Of a stretch of 64,000 bases of DNA, positions 53,480 through 64,000 are shown one piece after another (position 1 is the stretch's first letter; each line of letters starts with the position of its first letter). The stretch comes from Stenogyne calaminthoides. Taxonomy: Eukaryota > Streptophyta > Magnoliopsida > Lamiales > Lamiaceae. The position numbers and the translations under genes are program-made. Location: assembly GCA_037126765.1 (NCBI GenBank), contig JBBCBC010000027.1, forward strand, positions 5,294,406-5,358,405, read 5' to 3'. The notes beneath the pieces are model-generated. The model saw nothing but the letters and a program-made list of their open reading frames with translations, searched no databases and was not told where the DNA came from.

Positions 53480-56450
53480 AAATTTAATGAGTCTATCTCA
53501 CCAGATGGCCACTCATGGACTAGGAAAGATCATGTGCAACTATGCGAACCGCAACGAAGATCTTTGAGGATAAGTTCGTTCAATTTGGGAACCACCGAGG
53601 ATTCTCAATCCATGGAGGTGGGAACAAATTCTCAAGAAGGCCCGATCGAAACATATTGGGCCAATCGCAATCCAAAGGATGCAAAGATGAAGCACTACAA
53701 TTCTTGCGAATTTGAGTGTGGATACAGAAAAAAACGTGAGACGAACCGATGTCGCCACCAACTGAGAAGAAATCGATCGACAAATGCGCATATCACTCGT
53801 CTGCTCAATTTTACCAAAAGGGCTTAATCTCTCCCGCACACTACAGGAGAATGAGGACGAAGAAATTAGAGAGGAGCTTCAAGAGAGGCGCATAAACATC
53901 GAAAGCCGATCTGATCAATGCCAATGCTCAAAAGAAAGTACAGATCGTTGTTCGACATTCTCACAAGAACGATCATGGGAATTCATTTAGCCCGCATGCT
54001 CTCATCATCACCAAAATGTACAAGATGGCAAAGAATAATTGACGGGGCTCAACATCAATTGGCACGGCCCTCGAAAGCCATCTTTGCTCCAAGAACACGA
54101 AAAAATTTGGAGTCAATGAATCCAAAGTGTCTTTTTCTCAAAAAGAGAGTCAAGAATCTCAACAAGGTTGCGCTTATATCAAGGACAAACCGCCAAGCTA
54201 CCGAATGGAATCGAATGGATCAAGTCCTACAATGCCTTCCTTCATCAACTTCGCTATATATGGGCCACCGACGATGACAAGGAGCCCACTCCAACAAAAT
54301 CAAGAAAGGAAAGAGCAAAGAAGTTCGCCTCATCCACACCAGCTTGCTCCACGTAAAAAGAAACGAAAACGGTGAAGGCCCGCGAGAAGAGGCCAAAGAA
54401 AGCAAAGCAAGCTACCATGACTCTAAAGACTAGAAGATGAAATCGAAGAAGATAGAAATACGTAACGCTAACAACAAAGAACAAAGAACAGAATCGACAG
54501 CAAGCTTCAACCCGAGGGCTCGCTGTAACGATCCGAGGTAGAAGCACAAACCGATAAATCTCCTTCTCTCAACCTCAAGCCGATTCACCGCCGTACTAAA
54601 GGTCAGCCGAAAGCATGTCACTCCCGCTAGTTCACCGCCATGAACTCGAACCGATATTAACGCCACTACAAAGAATCCATCGCAGTCGAACCAATCGATA
54701 ACTTCCGCCGACTCAAGCACAACCGTAAGCTTCCACATCTCATCCAACGTAATCCGACAGATAATTCCTCAGATCCAGATCAACAAAGACCATCACCGGA
54801 AAAATGGTCGACTAAGAATTGAACGAGATTGATGAGACGATCCACAACCGGTCGCCCATCCCGCCATCGAGAAAGAAGTCATGGAGATCCTCACCGAGAG
54901 ATCTCGAAAAAAGCTTCTCGATTTTATCTTACTTGTTGAACAGATGGGTGGTGCGGATGAGTTCGCAGATTTTGACTTCGAGCATGGCGAAGTCCGCCAA
55001 AGGGGATCACCAAATGAGCTCATATCCGATAAACTGCGGAAAGCTCGATCCACGAAGTTGGAATTGCCGAAAGAAGAAAAGCCGAGATCGCCAAGAAGCT
55101 CCAAAAATGACGCCGAAATGGAGAATGCAGAGTCGCCGATGAAAGTGGAACCGGTGTCCGCAGCTTCACGACCAACCACCGGAGGCACAAACAATCGAAC
55201 CTCGATCAAGTGATGGATCCAATTCCTACATCTCAAATCACCATCGATCAACTTCGTGAGATCGATCATGTCTCAAAGATCTCCCCGAAAGAAGAGATTG
55301 GCGAGTGCTAAACGATCGAGACAAATTAGTCTCAAACAAATCGGGCAATCGAGAGATCGCTCCCCAATCCATGACCACCATGTTCACGAGCTTAAAAATC
55401 GCTTGATGACAAGTCAAACAGGGATCAAAATCAATCTTTTTTTCTCGACGCCAATCGAGAAAAGGCTCGAAGTTATCGGAAGAGAAATTTGACAAGATGA
55501 TTTGGACACTCTCTCGCTACAATGGAAATCGCCAAGACAGAGCCGACATAAACCGCTCGTAATCTAACAACTCAAACTTCGTGTTTATCTCGCTAATGAT
55601 CCGAATCGGGCATTATCGGGCCAACTTTGGGTCTCTGACTTCCCACTCAACGCGCTTTTTTGATCAAACCAAAAAGGGAAGGATCTCGAGAAACCAACCG
55701 ACACATCGAAAGATAAGGCCCAGGACAAAGCTCAATTGCAAGAAAGGCCGCCGGGTGCCGACATCAAAATCGACCGCCATTACTCGCACTCAGAAAGTCA
55801 CCGTAAGACAAATAGTCGATATGGCCGATAAGGAGCTAGCCAGTAAGATTGTCCAAAGAGCGTATGAATCAAGAAGAAAGAAGGGCGTAAAAACCGCACA
55901 AGGTAAGGGTTGAAACAAGTTCAAATCAAGGGCTAAGAAAGGATTGACCGAAAATTCGCACTGTAACCTCGGTTGCCGGCCAGAGTCGATTTAGATCATA
56001 CCAAAAACCGCCGCACACGCCAAGAGGTTTGAGGAATGGAATAAGATCGTAAGAATGGCTTCTTGATGCCTTTGTCCTTGATCTTGTTCCAAAAGAAGAA
56101 TCACCGGATGATGAGTTCCTCAACCGTTACGTAATAAATATCCGCACTTTCTTCAAGTATCCGGAAAATGAGGCCAAGCTTATAAATGTAAAGATATCTC
56201 GCCAAGAGTATGATCTGTTAATATACTCAAAGAAGGCGATGGCTCATTTGACAGATCGGCATTTGAGAGATTCTACTTTGACATCTTGAGCAAATCGCAT
56301 ATAACCGATCAAGTGCGCATAACCGATGTCAAATGGAAACTCTATCGATTTTCAACGCTCCACAAGACCAAAGAGAAATGCCGTAAGATACAAGCCCAAG
56401 GAGTGAAGAATCGTAAGATGTCCGGGGATCACCGCTTTTTAAATTCAAAA
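53480..56450 (+). pseudogene. Third coding-like region of the SIRE-like element (env-like or plant transposon protein)
   Basis: After the TATA box, an acidic/charged coding pattern continues over nearly 3 kb in shifting frames. Pieces such as IFEDKFVQFGNHRGFSIHGG (about 53560-53625), then HALIITKMYKMAK (about 53995-54040), and PTEKKS, LDFILLVEQMGGADEFADFD (about 54915-54975) have no catalytic motif that I recognise. Sireviruses commonly carry an extra gene here, called env-like, and many plant elements carry a 'putative plant transposon protein' domain; the FPHALIIT-type block is reminiscent of the latter. Assignment by position is inference. Confidence 0.45.
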
Positions 56451-56600
56451 CTTTTCTCGATGTAACATGTAATCAACATATCTAATGAAAAGTTTATTTT
56501 TCTCGATCCCAAGACAAAATCTCTTTGTCTTCGACATTTTAACTTTTTAACCGTTTCTATACTTATCAACTGCTTGGTTTCTCGTGTTTTGGTTTCATCA

Positions 56601-56612
56601 AAAAGGGGAAAT
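56601..56612 (+). other. Polypurine tract of the SIRE-like element
   Basis: AAAAGGGGAAAT immediately before TGTTGGG. Confidence 0.85.
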
Positions 56613-58176
56613 TGTTGGGAAATTTATAGTTTTGATGAAAGTTCCAAAAACACATGTAACAGACCCGATCGACTGCTAGTGGGACCGATGTTTACATTAT
56701 CGCTATAGAGACCACTTGATAATGATTGTATAGAACAACCGATGTAATAGATAGGTCGATATTGAGGGGGAACTCAATATGTATAGGTCGATCCAAGAAT
56801 CGAAGAAAGTTCGATATCCGACAGGCGTAACGCTAAACTGTAATCTAAGATCGATCGAATCGATCTAGTCGATAACTCAAATGAAGTCACGAAGCTCAAA
56901 CCTCGAATACTAGAAGATCGATGACTTCCGTAAGATAAGACCGTAAGACCTACATCACCGGAGTCGACCGGTTGAAGCTAAGTCAACAACAGCCGAAGAC
57001 TTATCAGTAGATCGACGTTCAGATCGATCAAAGTCACCATAAGATGAAAACCGATGTTTCATCTTATCATACGTCTCTGCGATCTAAACAAGAAGAATAC
57101 CAACCTCGCTTGGAGGAACAACATCGCAAAGCAAGTCTTCCATCCAATAAGGAAGAAACACGATTTAACAGAGCCGATACTCGCGGATTCGATGTTGCTT
57201 CTCAAACGGGCTATAAAATACACATTCACGCTTTTCTACCATGCCGCCCTCAAGACGCCACATCAAGCCCGCAAGTTCATTTAAAATAGCCCGAGATTCA
57301 AATTGCTTCCAACGGCTTTTGATCTCAAGGTCTATAAATATGGGATCACACTTCAGAGTGAAACACGGAAATGCTTGACAAACAAAATAATCAAGAAGCT
57401 CAAACTATAGTCGATTTCCAAGCATCTAAGAACACAACAACAAGCTTATTTTATATTGTGTTCATCCCATAAGTTCTTAGCAAGAAATCTTTTCATCTAG
57501 CTATCAGTCGCTTTGTACGCAAGGAAAGATTTCATAGTTGAACCTCAACAATCTTACCCAAACCCCAAGTTAGATAAGTTGTTTAGCAAGATTTCATCCA
57601 GGGTTTCTAAGATCGATTTCCTGATCGGCTGAGTGAGAACTCTTAAAACATCTGTTGGTGTATCAGGTTGACTAACACACTAAACTAAGTCCAAATTGTT
57701 AAGCCGGTTAAGTTGGTTAAGTTGGTGCCCTTGTGAAAGGGAAGAGGACGTAGGACCGGTTTTGTCCGAACCACTATAAATCTTGTGTGCCTTTTATCGC
57801 TTTGATTAATCGCTCTCACATCGCACAATCTTAAAGCGCATACATATTCTAAGTTAAGATCGATATAGCACCAAGCTTCGATCCGACGGATCCGATATTT
57901 AATAAATCCGATTAAAAAAGATAAAACTTGAATCGATTTATACAAACCGGTTTTTTCACACGGGTAAAACTTAAGCTTCCATTTGTCGCTTAATCGATAG
58001 TTACCCGAACCGACCGCTTTAAGCGTTCAAGAAGTTGGTTATCGACCAAATTCCACTCGCGACTCGACAAAGCTATCCGCTTCACACCGACCTGCCGAGA
58101 TCGAAAAGTTTTTTAAAATTTATTCACCCTCCCGCCCCAGACTTACGCCCTACATAACCCGTTAAAGGACCCTCTG
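56613..58176 (+). repeat. 3' LTR of the SIRE-like element
   Basis: About 1564 bp; pairs with 43700-45270. Differs mainly by small indels and short replaced patches rather than evenly spread substitutions. Confidence 0.88.
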
Positions 58177-58250
58177 ATGATAATTAAATCCTGGCACGAC
58201 GTGTGATAAATCTGGTGATCTTTGGCGTGTGATATATCCCGAAGCCCCAG
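58177..58250 (+). repeat. Left LTR-like repeat, second part
   Basis: Resumes the outer repeat after the insertion: GACGTGTGATAAATCTGGTG also occurs, with small changes, at about 62798-62820. Similarity ends near the word atatatcccgaagcc. Confidence 0.75.
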
Positions 58251-58479
58251 ATCGCCCCGCGACGTGGCGTTGTTCGAGCTTGATCTTGTTTCGTGTCTCG
58301 ACGATTTTATCTTTTATTGCATCTGCGGTCTCATTGTTTGCCTCCGAGCTTGCTCGGTGTCGTATCTTGATCGCTCGATTAATCTCGAGCCTCCGGCATG
58401 TCGAGCATTGAGCATACTGACCCCTCAGGTTTGTCTGAGTCTTCAGGATGTCTGAATCCTTCTTCTGATCGATCGGTCG

Positions 58480-58935
58480 ATCTGATACAGGCTTTCAGAT
58501 TGGCGAACCCGGCCAGACTGAGTCTTTTTCTCAGGTTTCAGATTGGGGAGCCCCTGTCTATCTTTTTTTATGCTCGTACTTGAGAGAGTCGGAGATCTGA
58601 AAGTCTTTGCAGATTTAGTACTTTTTCGAGGAGAGCCCGTTATCTGAGCCTTTTTAATGAAGTTTTTTCGTCAGACCAGTGAGCCCCTCGTCTGACGAAG
58701 TCTTCTCAGGCTCAGTATTCGGGAGAGAGAGCCCCACAGGCTAAGTCTTTTACAGGCTCAGATTTGGGGGAGCCCCACTGTCTAATGTCTTTTTCTCAGG
58801 CTTTGATTGGGGAGAGCCCCATTGTCTGAAGTCTTTTCTCAGGTTTCGTATTTGGGGGGAGCCCCACAGATGAAGTCTTTTTCAGGTTTCGTGCTTTGGG
58901 GGAGAGCCTGTTATCTGAAGCTTTTTTCATGCCCG
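58480..58935. repeat. About 55-bp tandem array A, roughly eight degenerate units
   Basis: Units contain TCAGGTTTCAGATTGGGG then GAGCCCC and GTCTGAAGTCTTTTTC. The GGGGGAGCCCC core is partly palindromic. Length varies between 45 and 65 bases. No coding sense. Confidence 0.88.
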
Positions 58936-58973
58936 TGGGAAAATGGTTTTTCATGGCTCGTCGAGAAAGTCGG

Positions 58974-59130
58974 ATGGGATCCTACCGAGATGAAAGGTGT
59001 CTTCCGAGATGGCTCGTTAGAGAGCTAGATGGGATCCTACTTGAGATGAGTAGGTCTTCCGAGATGGCTCGTTAGAGAGCTAGATGGGATCCTACTCGAG
59101 ATGAGCGGAAGATGGCTCGTGAGAGAGCTG
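58974..59130. repeat. 55-bp tandem array B, about 2.8 units
   Basis: Units start TGGGATCCTACTTGAGATGA and contain CGAGATGGCTCGTTAGAGAG. The first two are nearly identical; the third is shortened. Confidence 0.92.
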
Positions 59131-59329
59131 TAGATGCTCGGCGGAGCTAGCGAGAGTTTATACCGCCCGCACCACTTATGGGTCGAAAGGCCATGCATGA
59201 TCGTGACGCGGCGGCGACGAGAGTAAATTTATGCCGCCAGTCGACCACTTTACCGAAAGCGGCTTTATGCACTTTTACCCCGATAAATCGTCGATCGAAA
59301 AGAAAGCCAAAGTCGAAGGCAAGCGTTGT

Positions 59330-60830
59330 TAACGCCGATAGAGCCGGACCGTCATCAACGAAACATCTCATCGCCGACTACTTTCGCTAAAACGGCGGAC
59401 CGACATCGCGAAGATGAAAGTTCGACGCCGATAAGCCGACGATCTCATCGCCGAAGCGCAGAGAACGCCGCTTGGCGAATCGACATCGCCGAAAATGGAA
59501 GTTCGACGTTGGGTCAAAAGCCGACGATCTCTATCGCCGAATTTGCTTTTCGTAAAACGGCGGATCGATATCGCCGAAGTTAGCGGAAAGCTCGACGCCG
59601 AGGAGTATGGGCGGGTTGCCGCAAAAGCGACGATCTCATCGCCGAAGGCGGAGAACAAGCCGCTAAAACGGTGGGCGATCGGATATCGCCGACCAATGGG
59701 AGCTCACGCCGAGAGCATGGGCCGGTCGTCACGCGAAGCCGGACATCTTATCGCGAGAAGGCGGAGAATGCTTTCGCCAAACGGGCGGATCGGCCATCGC
59801 CGAGTTAGCGGAAAGCCGCCGAGGAGGCGGGCTGTCGTCAGTCAGCGAAGCCGACGTATCTCATCGCCGGAAGCGAGAATGCTTTCACAAACGGCCGGAT
59901 CGACATCGGCCACTGGCGAAAGCCGGACGCCGGCGAGGCGGGCCGGTTGCCGCCGCGAAAAGCCGACGATTCATCGCCAGAGAAGGCGGAGAATGCCGCT
60001 AAAACGCGGGATCGGGATATCGCCAATTAGCGGAAAGCCGGGCCGGCGAGCATGGGCCGCCGCCGCCGCGAAAGCCGACATTCACGCCGGTAGCGGAGAA
60101 TGTTTCGCTAAAACGGCGACCGGATATCGCCGATCATGAAAGCCGACGCCGCAGGGGAGGCGTTGTCGTCACGCGAAAGCCGACAATCACGGCCAGAATA
60201 CGGAGAATGTCAGCTAAAACGGCGATCGACATCGCCGACCACGGAAAGTTCGGCCGAGGAGCATGGGCCGGCTATCGCCATAAAGCCGACGTATCTCATC
60301 GCCGAAGGCGGAGAACGCGTTGGCTAAAACGGGCGACCGACATCGCCGACTACGAAAGACGCCGGAGTAAAGACGGGCCGTCGCCGCCGCGAAAAGCCGA
60401 CGATCTCATCGCCGGAAGCGCGAGAAATGCTTCGCTAAACGGCGGACCGACACGCCGAATTACCGAAAGCCGACGCCGGTGAGGCGTGGCCGGTCGCTGG
60501 TGAAAGTTCGACCATCTTCATCGCCGGTAGCGCGAGAATGCTGCTTAAAAACGCGGATCGACGCCGCCGAAGTTAGGAAGTTCGACGCCGGTGAGAAGGC
60601 CGGTTGCCGTGGGACGATCTCGACGCCGGAAGGCAGAATAAAAATCAAATCGCCGAAGAACGGAAAAAGTTCGACGCCGGCAGTAAGGGGGTCGGTCGTC
60701 ATTGTGGTAAATCTCAAGAAGCGCAGAATGATTCGCTGAAGAACAAAGCCGAAGGAGAAGGGCCGGGTCACGCCGAAAGCCGATGATCACGATTGCCGCG
60801 CAACGAAAAGCGGGAATAATCGCCGGTGGT
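59330..60830. repeat. GC-rich tandem array C, about 110-bp unit, 13-14 copies
   Basis: The word CTCATCGCCG and its variants recur near 59446, 59530, 59635, 59748, 59859, 59971, 60078, 60186, 60296, 60407, 60517 and 60626, so most spacings are 105-113 bases. Each unit also has GAAAGCCGAC, GCGGAGAATG, CTAAAACGGCG and GACATCGCCGA. Copies are 75-90% alike by eye. G+C is far above that of the flanking DNA and CpG is very frequent. Open frames across it (for example 59495-60139) only reflect the lack of AT-rich stop codons. Confidence 0.93.
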
Positions 60831-61630
60831 TGCATAATCGCATAAAGTTTATTATAAGAATTAAACAACCCGAACTCGAGCCCGCTTATGATCGCTTACG
60901 CTATTCAACCCATCGCTCGAAAATCTTAGCGCATCGCTTCGGTCGCCTTATTTATGGTGCGACCTATGTGTACTTAATAATGCGCTTTGTAGCGAGCATG
61001 GTAAGTACACGTTTTTTCGCCAAGCAAACACAAACTCGCCTGCTCAATTCTTGTTGGATTCTCGTCGCCTTATCAAGATGCAACCAGATTGGGCATATGG
61101 CCAATATGAATGAAAATAAACGAATGAATGAAAAGCCACGAGGACATAAATATAATAAACCCGGTGGGGTGGGTAAAAGGACTACCCGTAGATTCTTTGA
61201 AGTTGCTCGCGAGACTCGGTGCTCGCCTAACTTTCTTCTCCCGAACGAATTTGGCGCTTTTTTTTTTTTTTTTTTTTTTCGAAAAATAATCGGGCCACAA
61301 AAAGTTCCAACAAATTTCAGCCCAAATATCCACCACCACCCAGCCCAATCGTGGGCCAATATTAAACTTGAGCCCAACTTTGAAGTCAAAAACTCAAATT
61401 TCAAAAACCAAGAATTGTCAGCCCATATAATGGGTATTAAACCCAAACTAAAAACCCCAAAATTTCAACTATTTTATCCTTTGATATAAGAGCTCAACTT
61501 AACTTTAAAGTTCAAATTTCATTTATATTAACCGCCCAACCGCCTCAATTATTCGCCCAATCCGGGTCAATTAAATCTTAAACGGAGATAAGATCATATC
61601 AAAACCCCTTTGTTTATTCCTCAGAGGCGC
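60831..61630. other. Post-array spacer with poly-T tract
   Basis: A run of 22 T at 61258-61279, followed by sequence rich in gcccaa words (cagcccaatcgtggg). No recognisable gene. Confidence 0.5.
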
Positions 61631-62418
61631 ACACACCAATTACGGTAGTCTTTCCACGCCGGCTGCGACAAAAATCAAGTTTCGCGGTGAAGCCGGTATG
61701 GTGGTTACGCGGCGGCGGAGTTGAGGCCTGCTGATCGGCACCAAGTGAGACGAGCGGCCGAGCTGATTTCGGATGGTCACCGCCAGGCCGTGGTTCGGAT
61801 ATGGCAGAGGCGGGCGAAGTGCGGCGAAAGCGGGCAGGTGTTGCTGCGGCATCGATTTTAGGGTCTCGCTATCCGGTGGTATAAGGTGGCATCGCGGATT
61901 TACGGGCGGTGTTAGTCTTGACGGTGAGATCGGGGTGAAGCGTCAGATTCTATGGATTCGGGAGAGCCGCGTCATGGATGGAGTAAAGCGGCGGCGTCTT
62001 GCTGGTGCCGCGTCCCACATGACAAGCGAGGCCCCGGGGAAAAGCGCTTTAACGTTTTCATCTCTCCATTTTTTTTTTTCCCTTTTTTTTTTTCATGTAT
62101 ATGTGTATGATATCCGGATGGATGTGTATGGGGTTTTGATTTTGGATGTTGGGGTTTTGATTTTGGATGAAGGATTTACGGTGATCTGGCATGAGCCGAG
62201 GGCAACGACGGTGGGAGTGGTCTTGCATGGCTGGCGCATCCGAGGAACCCTCATTCCTCCTCATTAAATGTGTCTCTGCGTCTGAATATTTTTTTTTGTT
62301 TTTTGGTTTGTGTGTTCTTGTGATTTCTTGGATTTTCATTCGAAAATTCGGACGTTGTTCTTGACGAATTTTTCAATTGACCCTCCTTCTAAATGCCAAT
62401 TGTTCTGAAATATTTTTT
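61631..62418. other. GC-rich gene-like fragment of unknown origin
   Basis: 61650-62050 is GC-rich with GCGGCGG words, like a 5' exon of a plant gene, then pyrimidine-rich tracts (62066-62094) and a GTTTTGATTTTGGAT repeat (62131-62167). I recognise no protein. It could be a transduced host fragment inside the outer element. Confidence 0.35.
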
Positions 62419-62850
62419 GGAGAGTATTATGTGGCTAATTTGGTAACAACTCACAAACAAAAATGATTAATCGAACAAGAACATCATGGAAGAACCGTAG
62501 TTCTTCCCCTAAATGCTGGTGTAGGTATATAAGTTGGAATGAGGGAAACATTCCAAAGCAAGTCCCTTTATAATGAACTGTGAGGTCCTTTATATAAAGA
62601 GGACCAAAGACGACAAATCATAAGCATTCCGAAAATCGTTAAGCCGCGATTAAATCAATAAGCACGACAAGTCGTTAAGCACGATAAATCGATAAGCACG
62701 ATGCTCATGTGCATAAAGCATGACAAAACATACGCGTAAGCACGACAAATCACGCGGGTCTCGGTGGACCTACCGAAATGTGATAATTGGCCCCGGCCGA
62801 CGTGTGATAAATTCTGGTGATCCGACGCAGATATATCTCGAGCACAACAC
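62419..62850 (+). repeat. Right LTR-like repeat of the outer element
   Basis: Pairs with 43333-43699 plus 58177-58250. It shows the uninterrupted form of the site into which the SIRE-like element inserted. Confidence 0.78.
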
Positions 62851-63009
62851 ACATCATTTAACTTCGTCGTACGGGCGATATACTATTTCGCCATAAGACT
62901 AAATAATTAATTTTTTAAATAAAAATGATAAAATTATTGAAATATCCTTATAACATTTTTAAATAAAAGATACAATGTTCATAAATTTAAAAAATTTAAT
63001 TCATTAAAT
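62851..63009. other. AT-rich flank
   Basis: Non-coding. Contains a small hairpin GGCGATATACTATTTCGCC near 62875. Confidence 0.4.
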
Positions 63010-63745
63010 CGAACTCGGCCATGCACGACCCGGTCGAAGTTCGGTCCGGGTCCGAAAGTAGATCCGAGTCCCGATTTCGAGTCCTAGTCGGGTTTGGGTC
63101 CAAAGTTGTGTCCGGATACGGGTCAAGGTTTGGTCCAGCCCGGGTTCTGTATGGTCTGGGGACGGGTCGGGTCCGCCGGTAGGGTCCGGTCCGGTCCGGG
63201 TTCGTGCCAAGGTCCAGGTCAGGGTCCGAGTCAAGGTCGAGGCCGGGGCCGGGTCAAGGTCCGGTTTGGGTCCGATCAAGGTCGTGGTCGTGGTCGTGGT
63301 CGGTCGAAGTTAGGGTCCGGGCCAGGGTTTGGGTCCTGCCGTTCGACAGAGTCTGGTTCGTTATTATGGTAGGGTCCCGCCGGGCCGGGTCGGGTCCGTC
63401 CGTGGGGTCCGGCTCGGTTTGTCGTGTCCGGACCGCCGTGGTCCGGTCTGGGTCCGGGTTAAGGTCCGGTCAAGGTCTGGGTTCGGGTCCGGGTTAAGGT
63501 CCGGTCAGGGTCTGGGTCCGGGTTCTGGGTCGGTCCGGGTCCGAAGCCGGTTCGGCCGTGGGGTTCGCCCGTCCGTCAGTGGTCATGGTCGGGTCGTGGT
63601 CGTCCGCTTCGGGTCCGCCGTGGTTTGTTCTGGGGTCGGTCCGGGTCAGGCTCGGCCCAAGTTCGGGCGCGAGTGTCTGTCTTGGTCCCGGTCGATTCGC
63701 CTGGGTTTGGGTTTGGGTTTGGATTAGGATGGGTCAGGGTTTGAG
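63010..63745. repeat. GGTCCG/GGGTCC low-complexity array
   Basis: About 730 bases made mostly of variants of GGGTCCGGGTC and GGTCAAGGTC, with no constant unit length. G+C is very high against AT-rich flanks. Open frames through it are repeat artefacts. Confidence 0.93.
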
Positions 63746-64000
63746 TCCGAGATAATTTCGTAATTTTATAAATATTAATTTAATTTATTAGTAGGGCGAT
63801 GCAGTATGCACATCGCAAAAGCATTAGTGTAAAATGCAATCATTTAAAATTAAAATTATACTTTGGATCAACGATCCAACGATGATCTAATGATTTCCTG
63901 ACGTTAGGAAGAGCGAAACTGTTCCTGACCGTAGAAGATCCCAATTGAAATTACGTAGAAAAAAAGTTATTGAAGTTTAAACTATTGAAAAATAAAAGGA
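63746..64000. other. Window end with inverted hairpin copy
   Basis: TTCCTGACGTTAGGAA (63895-63910) and GTTAGGAA...TTCCTGAC (63903-63929) match the hairpin region at 43260-43286 in inverted orientation. No gene. Confidence 0.6.

Larger units (their letters stand above)
43700..58176 (+). mobile_element. SIRE/Maximus-like copia retrotransposon, 14.5 kb, nested
   Basis: LTRs 43700-45270 and 56613-58176 both start TGTTGGGAAATTTATAG and share about 90% of their sequence in blocks. The host sequence is split at GTGAT (43695-43699), with ATGAT at 58177-58181, a 5-bp duplication with one mismatch; the intact version GTGATAATTGG is at about 62779. A Met-tRNA-like primer site follows the left LTR and AAAAGGGGAAAT precedes the right one. 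The domain order gag, protease, integrase, RT, RNase H is copia. The unusually long 3' internal zone (51.3-56.6 kb) and the catcaaaaaggggaaattgtt join fit the Sirevirus lineage. Every coding part is broken by indels. Confidence 0.9.
43333..62850. mobile_element. Outer LTR-like element without recognisable polyprotein
   Basis: Direct repeats of about 430 bp flank this span: the left is 43333-43699 plus 58177-58250 (split by the inserted copia element), the right 62419-62850. Both contain the GGAGAGTATTATGTGGCTAA start, a TTTATATAAAGAGGACC promoter-like stretch and a run of GCACGACAAATC repeats, so they look like LTRs. The interior (58250-62418, about 4.2 kb) holds only tandem arrays and GC-rich DNA, with no gag or pol. 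This resembles a large non-autonomous LTR derivative (LARD-like). A primer site and purine tract could not be identified, so the class is not certain. Confidence 0.6.

Noticed and set aside
59495..60139. A 214-codon arginine/alanine-rich open frame
   Set aside because: It lies wholly in the 110-bp tandem array; openness follows from high G+C, and the protein is just the repeat translated.
60830..61489. A 219-codon plus-strand frame
   Set aside because: It includes a poly-Phe run from the T22 tract and has no recognisable domain.
63094..63727. Overlapping open frames rich in Gly, Arg, Ser and Pro
   Set aside because: Translations of the GGTCCG array with no domain.
63010..63745. Telomeric or subtelomeric DNA
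   Set aside because: The units are GGTCCG-like, not the plant telomere repeat TTTAGGG.

Overview
This is nuclear DNA from a flowering plant, almost certainly a eudicot. The evidence is spliced genes with GT-AG introns, plant-type LTR retrotransposons primed by initiator tRNA-Met, CACTA, Mutator, Stowaway and Tourist miniature elements, and AT-rich intergenic DNA. Only one gene looks intact. Most of the window is transposable elements, many of them nested.

Layout. 1-10 kb: a decayed RNase H-like fragment (about 1.25-1.73 kb); a 1.25-kb Mutator-like element with a 9-bp target duplication and an internal tRNA-like sequence (2833-4084); then an F-box gene (exon 1 near 4750, main exon 8961-10144, frameshifted). 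Its presumed first intron holds a 3.5-kb long-TIR element (5256-8766) carrying exons of two unrelated genes, a PGR5-like/PGRL gene and a NAP1 histone chaperone. 10-13.8 kb: several MITEs and short tandem repeats. 13,822-27,901: a minus-strand Ty3/gypsy chromovirus with both LTRs. Its integrase is split by a plus-strand Ty1/copia element (15,277-23,475) with a perfect 5-bp duplication, TGCGG. 28.8-31.3 kb: an apparently intact five-exon minus-strand alpha/beta hydrolase of the ABHD17/BEM46-like family. 31.3-43 kb: gene-poor AT-rich DNA with a CACTA-derived MITE, further Mutator-type MITEs, other TIR elements and a broken RPA1-like OB-fold fragment.

43.3-62.9 kb: an outer LTR-like element whose left repeat is split by a 14.5-kb SIRE/Maximus-like copia element (43,700-58,176) with 1.6-kb LTRs, a decayed gag-pol and a third coding-like region behind its own TATA box. 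The interior of the outer element has no recognisable polyprotein. It holds three successive tandem arrays, with units of about 55, 55 and 110 bp, the last very GC-rich. 63.0-63.75 kb is a GC-rich GGTCCG-type low-complexity array. Similar GTCAGGAA hairpins lie in opposite orientation outside this block (about 43.26 and 63.9 kb).

Most promising items: the two-gene chimera inside the long-TIR element, where the donor exons meet in a compatible splice phase; a local family of Mutator-type MITEs with related ends and clear 9-bp duplications; a gypsy integrase fragment embedded in the copia element; and the tandem-array interior of the outer LTR-like element. Many retroelement reading frames are broken by small indels while CpG-rich words persist, so consensus error in the assembly should be excluded before dating any of these insertions.
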